A stretch of 39,159 bases of DNA from Paracoccus sphaerophysae. GTDB taxonomy: Bacteria > Pseudomonadota > Alphaproteobacteria > Rhodobacterales > Rhodobacteraceae. The stretch is taken from positions 1 to 39,159 of the forward strand of contig NZ_JRKS01000026.1 in the NCBI RefSeq assembly GCF_000763805.1, written 5' to 3'. Made by a program: the position numbers and the translations under genes. Of the stretch, positions 32,881 to 39,159 are shown piece after piece (the stretch's first letter is position 1; every line of letters starts with the position of its first letter). The notes beneath the pieces are model-generated. The model was not told the origin of the DNA, ran no database searches, and saw only the letters and a program-made list of their open reading frames with translations.

Positions 32881-33863
32881 GCGGCGTCCTGGATCAGCGC
32901 GCCCACCTGCTTGAAGCAGCGGGTCGAGAACAGGATCTTGTGCGGCGCCGCGGCCAGTTCCGGCAGGGCGCGGGCGTGGTCCAGCACCGCCATCGCCTCG
33001 GGGCGGGACCGGGCGTGGATCATGCAGAAGAGCGGCCAGTCCCAGACCCCCGGCTCGGCGCGGCGCTGATAGCAGAGCGTCACGCCCGGCACCTGCGCCA
33101 GCGCCCGGCCCGCGGGCTCGATGGCCGCGTCGGGCAGTTGCCAGACCACCATCGCGTTGGCGGTCCAGCCGAGCGCGCGGTGGCGGACGATGACGCCGAC
33201 GCGGGTCAGCAGGCGAGCGCGGGCGAGCGTGGCGATGCGGGCGATGACATCCGCTTCGCTGCGGCCCAGCGTGTCGGCCAGCGCGGCGAAGGGGCGGGGG
33301 ACCAGCGCGAGGCCGCTGGACAGTGCCTGCATCAGCGGCCGGTCCTCGCCCTGCAGCACCGACAGATCGGCCGGCCGGTCCAGCCCCAGCGGCGCCCGGG
33401 GCCCGCGCAGCGGAAAGCCGAGGTCGATGTTGAACGGCCGCACCAGCGGCAGGGACAGTACCCCCAGCCCGGTCGCGGCCTCGATCCGGGCGAGGCTCTC
33501 GTCCAGCGTCGGCTGGTCGGGGGCAGTGGCGACGAACCACAGGTTCCAGTCGTCCTCGCGCAGATAGGAATGGTTCACCCCCGGCTCGGCGGCCACGATC
33601 GCGGCGACCTCCTCGATCCGCGGCTCGGGGATCGCCAGCGCGGCGAGGGTCGAGGCGCCCGCGGTGTTCGGCCGGCAGGTGGCGCCGACCCGGGTGACGC
33701 GCCCGGCGGCGACCAGCCGGCACAGCCGGTCCAGCACCGCGGATTCCGTCAGCCCCAGCGCCTGGCCCATCGCCGCGAAGGGGCGCGGGACCAGCGGCAG
33801 GTCGCGCTGGAATTCGTCCAGCAGCCGGGTGTCCGGGCAGGCGGGGGGGAGGGCGGCGTTCAC
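32877..33863 (-). CDS. nirDL: NirDL, fused siroheme decarboxylase subunits
   Basis: 328 residues made of two AsnC-like units (about 1-155 and 160-328), equal to separate NirD and NirL of pseudomonads. The N-half carries NHSYLREDDWNLWFV with His98; the C-half carries TLCYQRRAEPGVWDWPLF, where Leu263 stands at the His position of NirH. It starts with GTG at 33863 and overlaps the nirF stop (GTGA). The fusion is usual in Paracoccus-type clusters. Siroheme decarboxylation is in the cytoplasm, as no export signal is present. Confidence 0.92.
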   Translation of the reverse strand: MNAALPPACPDTRLLDEFQRDLPLVPRPFAAMGQALGLTESAVLDRLCRLVAAGRVTRVGATCRPNTAGASTLAALAIPEPRIEEVAAIVAAEPGVNHSYLREDDWNLWFVATAPDQPTLDESLARIEAATGLGVLSLPLVRPFNIDLGFPLRGPRAPLGLDRPADLSVLQGEDRPLMQALSSGLALVPRPFAALADTLGRSEADVIARIATLARARLLTRVGVIVRHRALGWTANAMVVWQLPDAAIEPAGRALAQVPGVTLCYQRRAEPGVWDWPLFCMIHARSRPEAMAVLDHARALPELAAAPHKILFSTRCFKQVGALIQDAA

Positions 33864-35077
33864 AGCCCGCTCCGATGCGCGCGGTCGGTGAAGAAGATGC
33901 CCGAGGGCGCCTGCGCCTCGACCTCGCCCAGCTTTTCATAGGTGCGGGTGTCGTAGATCAGCACCTTGTTGTCGTCGCGGGCCGACAGCCAGACCTCGCG
34001 CCCGCGGGGGGTGAATTCCATGTGCAGCACGCCCTTGCCGGGTTCCAGCGTCTGCTTGACCTGATGCGTCACCGCGTCGATCACCTGCACCTTGCCGTTG
34101 TCGGGGGGCGCGAAGTTCACCCACAGCTCGCGCCCGTCGGGGCGGGCGGTGACGAAGACCGGCTGGCCCGCGACCTCGGTGCGGGCGGTCTCGGCCCCGG
34201 TGCGGGCGTCGGCCCACAGCACCTGGTGCAGGCCCACCGCGGGCAGCGCATAGCTGTCGCCGGCCAGCGTCCAGCCCTGCAGATGCGGCATCTTGTAGAC
34301 CGGCAGGTCGGGTTCGTTTTTGCCATAGTCGGGCAGGATGCGCTCGGCGGAGGGCGGGTCTGCCCACAGGTCGATGCGCGACAGGCCCTTTTCGCCGAAC
34401 AGCCCGACCAGATAGGTGCGCCCGCCGATCATCAGCGCGTCATAGGGGTTTGCGCCGACATTTTCGATTTTCGTGATCGCGGGATCCTTCGGGTCGGTGG
34501 AATGGTCCAGCACCCAGACCTCGCCCGAATCCCAGCCGGCGACGACGAAGCGTCCCCCCGGCGCGTCGGCCAGTCCCACGGTCTTGCCGCCCATCGGGAT
34601 GTCGGCCACGGGGTCCAGCGTGTCGGCGTCGAAGACCTTGACCCCGCCGGGTTCGTAATTCGACACCGCGACCAGCTTGCCGTCGTCCGAGATCGCGCCG
34701 CCGATCGCGTTGCCGGCCTGCACGATGCGCTTGTCGATGGCGCAGCCGAGGATGTCGACCTTGGACAGCCCGCCGTCGCGGCCGAAGATATAGGCGAAGC
34801 GTTCGTCGGGCGAGAAGGTCAGCGAGGCGTGGCTGAGGTCGCCCAGCCCCTCGACCCGGCACAGCGACGCGCGGTCCGACTGGTCCACGACCAGCACCGA
34901 GCCAGTGGCGCGCTCGATCACCACGCCCAGGTCGCCGGTGCCGCAGGATGAATGGACGGCGATGTTGCCGCCGACAAGGCACCGTTGGGGTTCACTGTCC
35001 CCAGAGATGTGAACTTCTGCCCACGCAGAACTCGAGAACGCAGCGAGAGACAAAACGAGCAACAGCGCGCGGGTCAT
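33860..35077 (-). CDS. nirF: NirF, periplasmic heme d1 biosynthesis protein
   Basis: 405 residues from ATG 35077. Sec signal ending AWA at residue 20, without a lipobox, so periplasmic and soluble as in Paracoccus (the Pseudomonas aeruginosa protein is a lipoprotein). The rest is a d1-type beta-propeller with no heme c motif. His83 in LSHASLTFSPDERFAYIFGRDGG aligns by eye with the d1 ligand region of NirS and NirN. NirF binds heme d1 or a precursor and is essential for its synthesis; its exact reaction is still debated. ATG overlaps the nirC stop (ATGA); the longer open frame upstream is nirC DNA. Confidence 0.93.
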   Translation of the reverse strand: MTRALLLVLSLAAFSSSAWAEVHISGDSEPQRCLVGGNIAVHSSCGTGDLGVVIERATGSVLVVDQSDRASLCRVEGLGDLSHASLTFSPDERFAYIFGRDGGLSKVDILGCAIDKRIVQAGNAIGGAISDDGKLVAVSNYEPGGVKVFDADTLDPVADIPMGGKTVGLADAPGGRFVVAGWDSGEVWVLDHSTDPKDPAITKIENVGANPYDALMIGGRTYLVGLFGEKGLSRIDLWADPPSAERILPDYGKNEPDLPVYKMPHLQGWTLAGDSYALPAVGLHQVLWADARTGAETARTEVAGQPVFVTARPDGRELWVNFAPPDNGKVQVIDAVTHQVKQTLEPGKGVLHMEFTPRGREVWLSARDDNKVLIYDTRTYEKLGEVEAQAPSGIFFTDRAHRSGL

Positions 35078-35400
35078 TCGACCTTCTCCTTCATCAGATA
35101 GGCCGCGATCCACAGCGCCTCGTCCTCGGTGATGAGGGGGCGCCAGGGCGGCATTGCGGTGCCGGGCACGCCGTCCAGGATGATCGCGGCCAGCCCCTCG
35201 GGGTCGCGGCCTTCCAGATCGGCGGGGGTGATCGGCTTGCCGAGGCCGCCCTTCATCGTCAGCCCGTGGCACGAGCCGCAATCCTGGATGACCATGTGTT
35301 CCAGTTCCGCCGCCCGCTGGGGCGGGATCGCGCTGGTGGCGGCCATGGCAAGCCCCGCCGCGGCGGCACAGCCGGCGGCGATCAGCCCGACATCAGCCAT
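35074..35400 (-). CDS. nirC: NirC, small monoheme cytochrome c
   Basis: 108 residues from ATG 35400. An N-terminal hydrophobic export signal (about 5-24) is followed by the heme c motif CGSCH (41-45) and a likely axial Met83 in GTAMPPWRP. NirC is a periplasmic class I cytochrome c implicated in electron transfer to NirS or in heme d1 maturation. ATG lies eight bases inside nirE. A longer frame starting upstream would put arginine- and cysteine-rich nirE-encoded residues ahead of the signal and is unlikely. Confidence 0.92.
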   Translation of the reverse strand: MADVGLIAAGCAAAAGLAMAATSAIPPQRAAELEHMVIQDCGSCHGLTMKGGLGKPITPADLEGRDPEGLAAIILDGVPGTAMPPWRPLITEDEALWIAAYLMKEKVE

Positions 35401-36178
35401 TCCCGACCACGCGCAGATGCGCGGCCCGCAGGTCGCGCGGCAGCGGCAGCCCGGCCGCGGCATACAGCCCGGCGACGCGGCCGATCATGAACAGCACCGG
35501 CGCCTCGATCGGATGAGCCGCCAGATCGGCGGCGATGCGGGCGAGGGTCGAGGGCAGCCGCACCTCGCGCGGGGTGGTGGCGTGGCCCACGGCCAGCACC
35601 GGCAGGTCGATGGGCATTCCCGCGGCGATCAGCCGGGCGGCGATCTCGGCCATGTTGGCGGCGCCCATATAGACCACCAGCGTGGTGTCGGGATCGGCGA
35701 GCGAGGCCCAGTCGAGTTCCAGTTCCGCGTCCCGCGCCCGGTGGCCGGTCACATAGCGCACGCCGGTCGCCAGCCCGCGATGGGTCAGCGGCACCCCGGT
35801 CGAGGCGGCGGCGCCCTGCGCGGCGGTGATGCCGGGAACATAGGCATAGGGGATGCCGGCGGCGGCCAGTTCCTCGGCCTCTTCCGAGCCACGGCCGAAG
35901 ATCAGCGGATCGCCACCCTTGACGCGGGCGACGGTCAGCCCGTCCTGCGCCAGCTTGACCAGCAGCGCGTTGATCTGGTCCTGCGGCACGGAATGGAAGC
36001 CGGCCGTCTTGCCGACCGAGATGCGGCGCGTGGCGGCCGGCACCAGCGCCATGATCTCGGGGCTAACCAGCCGGTCGAAGACCACCACATCGGCGCTCTG
36101 GATCAGGCGCAGGGCCTTGAGCGTCAGCAGGTCCGGGTCACCCGGTCCGGCGCCGATGAGGAAGACTTTGCCCGTCAT
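35393..36178 (-). CDS. nirE: NirE, uroporphyrinogen-III C-methyltransferase
   Basis: 261 residues. SAM-dependent methyltransferase that converts uroporphyrinogen III to precorrin-2, the first dedicated step toward siroheme and heme d1. Family blocks: GAGPGDPDLLTLKALR (9-24), VFDRLVSPEI, ARVKGGDPLIFGRGSEE (about 83-99), PGITAAQGAAASTGVPLTHR and YMGAANM. It lacks the CysG dehydrogenase/chelatase domain. AAGGGAA is placed before the ATG. It starts 84 bases after the nirS stop, beyond the hairpin at 36214-36244, and its end overlaps nirC. Confidence 0.95.
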   Translation of the reverse strand: MTGKVFLIGAGPGDPDLLTLKALRLIQSADVVVFDRLVSPEIMALVPAATRRISVGKTAGFHSVPQDQINALLVKLAQDGLTVARVKGGDPLIFGRGSEEAEELAAAGIPYAYVPGITAAQGAAASTGVPLTHRGLATGVRYVTGHRARDAELELDWASLADPDTTLVVYMGAANMAEIAARLIAAGMPIDLPVLAVGHATTPREVRLPSTLARIAADLAAHPIEAPVLFMIGRVAGLYAAAGLPLPRDLRAAHLRVVGNG

Positions 36179-36213
36179 GGTCGTTTCCCTTGCATGGAAC
36201 GGCTGGGGGGAAA

Positions 36214-36244
36214 GGGTGGCGCGGGCCGTAAACCCGCGCCACCC
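36214..36244 (-). terminator. Strong hairpin between nirS and nirE (partial terminator or mRNA stabiliser)
   Basis: A perfect 12-bp stem, GGGTGGCGCGGG (36214-36225) with CCCGCGCCACCC (36233-36244) and a 7-base loop, begins 17 bases after the nirS stop. On the transcribed minus strand only TTT and a C-run follow, so termination is probably incomplete. It could raise nirS mRNA relative to the d1-synthesis genes, a need expected from the amounts of enzyme against biosynthetic proteins (inference). Confidence 0.75.
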
Positions 36245-36261
36245 GGTGTCGCGTCAGGCGA

Positions 36262-38430
<2,169 letters not shown>

Positions 38431-38508
38431 CTACGCACGCGACACATCGCAGCACGGGATCGCCGCGCGGTCCAGCCCGAAACCGACCGGGCAAAGCCGG
38501 GAGACGAG

Positions 38509-39159
38509 ATGGATCTTCGCGCCCTGATCTTCGCCCTGACCCGCAGGCTCGCGGTCGTCCTGCTGCTGGCCGTGGCAGCCTCGGGGGCCGGGTCGCCCCC
38601 CGCGTCGGCGCAGGGGCTGCACGGCGCCGTCATCCCCGACGATGCGATCGAGGCCGCCGCACCGGACCCCGCGCTGGCCGCGGCGCTGTTCGCGCTGCCC
38701 GAGGCCGACCAGCCGACCCTGTCCCGCACCGAAACCCCAGTGCCCGCCTGGCGGGTGGACAGCGGCGGCGCGACGGTCGGGCTGATCGGCTCGACCTGGG
38801 AACTGGCCGGCTCGACCGGCTATTCGGGGCGGCCGCTGGACGTGCTGGTGGCCGTCACGCCCGACGGCCGGATCGCGGGCGCCCGGCTGATGCGGCACAA
38901 CGAGCCGGTGCTGACGCTGGGCATCTCGGACGCCGACATCGCGGCCTATGTGGACGGGTTCCGCGGCCACGACATGAGCCGCCCGGCGGCCGAATCCCAG
39001 GACCTGCCCGAGGTGATTTCTCGCGCCACGATCTCGACCGGGGCGATCCGCGACGGGATCATGCGCACGGCGCGGGTGCTGGCGGCGGCGCATGATCCCG
39101 TCGCGGATCACCCCGGTCGAGATCGTGGCGCGAGAAATCACCTCGGGCAGGTCCTGGGA
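38509..39159 (+). CDS. nirI: NirI, NosR-like membrane flavoprotein, N-terminal part (partial)
   Basis: Open from ATG 38509 (GGGAG upstream) to the window edge. A signal/anchor helix (about 13-35, cleavage near ASA) precedes a periplasmic FMN-binding domain like NosR/NqrC: VDSGGATVGLIGSTWELAG, GYSGRPLDVLVAVTPDGRIAGARLMRHNEPVL and ISRATIST (170-177), which corresponds to the SGAT-x-T site of covalent FMN attachment, with Arg for the usual Gly. NirI is required for nir expression in P. denitrificans. The full protein should be about 700 residues with membrane helices and ferredoxin clusters, none present here. Beyond about 39087 the sequence is a foldback copy, so residues after about 193 are not authentic. 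Confidence 0.88.
   Translation, partial: MDLRALIFALTRRLAVVLLLAVAASGAGSPPASAQGLHGAVIPDDAIEAAAPDPALAAALFALPEADQPTLSRTETPVPAWRVDSGGATVGLIGSTWELAGSTGYSGRPLDVLVAVTPDGRIAGARLMRHNEPVLTLGISDADIAAYVDGFRGHDMSRPAAESQDLPEVISRATISTGAIRDGIMRTARVLAAAHDPVADHPGRDRGARNHLGQVLG
38995..39159. repeat. 72-base inverted repeat ending at the window edge (probable foldback artefact)
   Basis: 38995-39066 is repeated in reverse complement at 39088-39159 with a single mismatch (39044 against 39110) and a 21-base loop. The left arm is normal nirI coding sequence; the right arm ends exactly at the last base. A coding sequence turning back on itself at a contig end is typical of amplification or assembly foldback rather than biology. 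Confidence 0.9.

Noticed and set aside
32877..33863. Leu in place of His in the second half of NirDL as a lost active site
   Set aside because: NirL-type units often read TLCY at this position as far as I recall, so it is probably the normal difference between the two unit types.
38431..39141. Minus-strand frame at the right edge beginning with a copy of the NirI FMN-site sequence
   Set aside because: The similarity comes only from the foldback inverted repeat; the rest is antisense to nirI.
38509..39159. The terminal gene as nosR rather than nirI
   Set aside because: The families are similar, but divergence directly from nirS is the nirI arrangement of Paracoccus and no nos gene is present.

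Overview
High-GC alphaproteobacterial DNA, most likely from a Paracoccus-like member of the Rhodobacteraceae. The strongest evidence is a heme-cd1 nitrite reductase cluster with Paracoccus-type order (nirI diverging from nirS-E-C-F-DL-G-H-J-N), a NirS that matches the Paracoccus pantotrophus enzyme without a length change from its His17 onward, and copies of a GC hairpin plus GGGATATTT element that I recall as common between Rhodobacteraceae genes. Nearly all genes are packed with 4-base ATGA/GTGA stop-start overlaps.

Layout. (1) 1-2201, minus strand: hslV, then a free methionine-(R)-sulfoxide reductase, two tandem GFA-family zinc proteins and the start of a LysE/RhtB exporter, which changes abruptly and in frame into a piece of ComM/YifB at the left edge. 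(2) 2284-4747: a Capsule_synth-like protein, convergent with an alpha-ketoglutarate-semialdehyde-type dehydrogenase that has a 10-bp palindrome upstream. (3) 4859-12551, minus: an alpha-2-macroglobulin with thioester motif, followed by penicillin-binding protein 1C, the usual periplasmic pair. (4) 12820-18118, plus: a complete five-gene peptide-type ABC importer. (5) 18115-28817: a catabolic island. A seven-gene minus-strand operon (fused TRAP DctQM, DctP, IclR regulator, SCP2-type thiolase, acyl-CoA ligase, PCC/DUF296 protein, SDR) diverges from an SDR plus aldehyde dehydrogenase pair. The 234-bp divergent gap holds two IclR-type operator-like sites. (6) 28882-39159: the nir cluster, with an FNR/NNR-type box between nirS and nirI and a strong hairpin between nirS and nirE.

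How the genes work together. NirS is the periplasmic nitrite reductase (nitrite to NO). NirE, NirDL, NirG, NirH, NirJ, NirF and NirN build heme d1, NirC is a small c-type cytochrome, and NirI is the membrane flavoprotein linked to nir expression. The catabolic island looks like uptake of an organic acid by a TRAP transporter, CoA activation, SDR oxidation and thiolysis, with a divergent alcohol/aldehyde oxidation branch. No acyl-CoA dehydrogenase or enoyl-CoA hydratase is present, which suggests that the substrate already carries a 3-hydroxyl group. This is the best candidate here for an undescribed pathway.

Two features need caution. The right edge is a 72-base foldback inverted repeat that stops exactly at the last base, and the left edge is a LysE/ComM chimera. 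Both look like assembly or amplification artefacts, so the two terminal genes should be treated as partial. Apart from these, the most unusual feature is NirS itself, which carries an Ala/Pro/Asp-rich N-terminal extension of about 97 residues made of in-frame DNA repeats.
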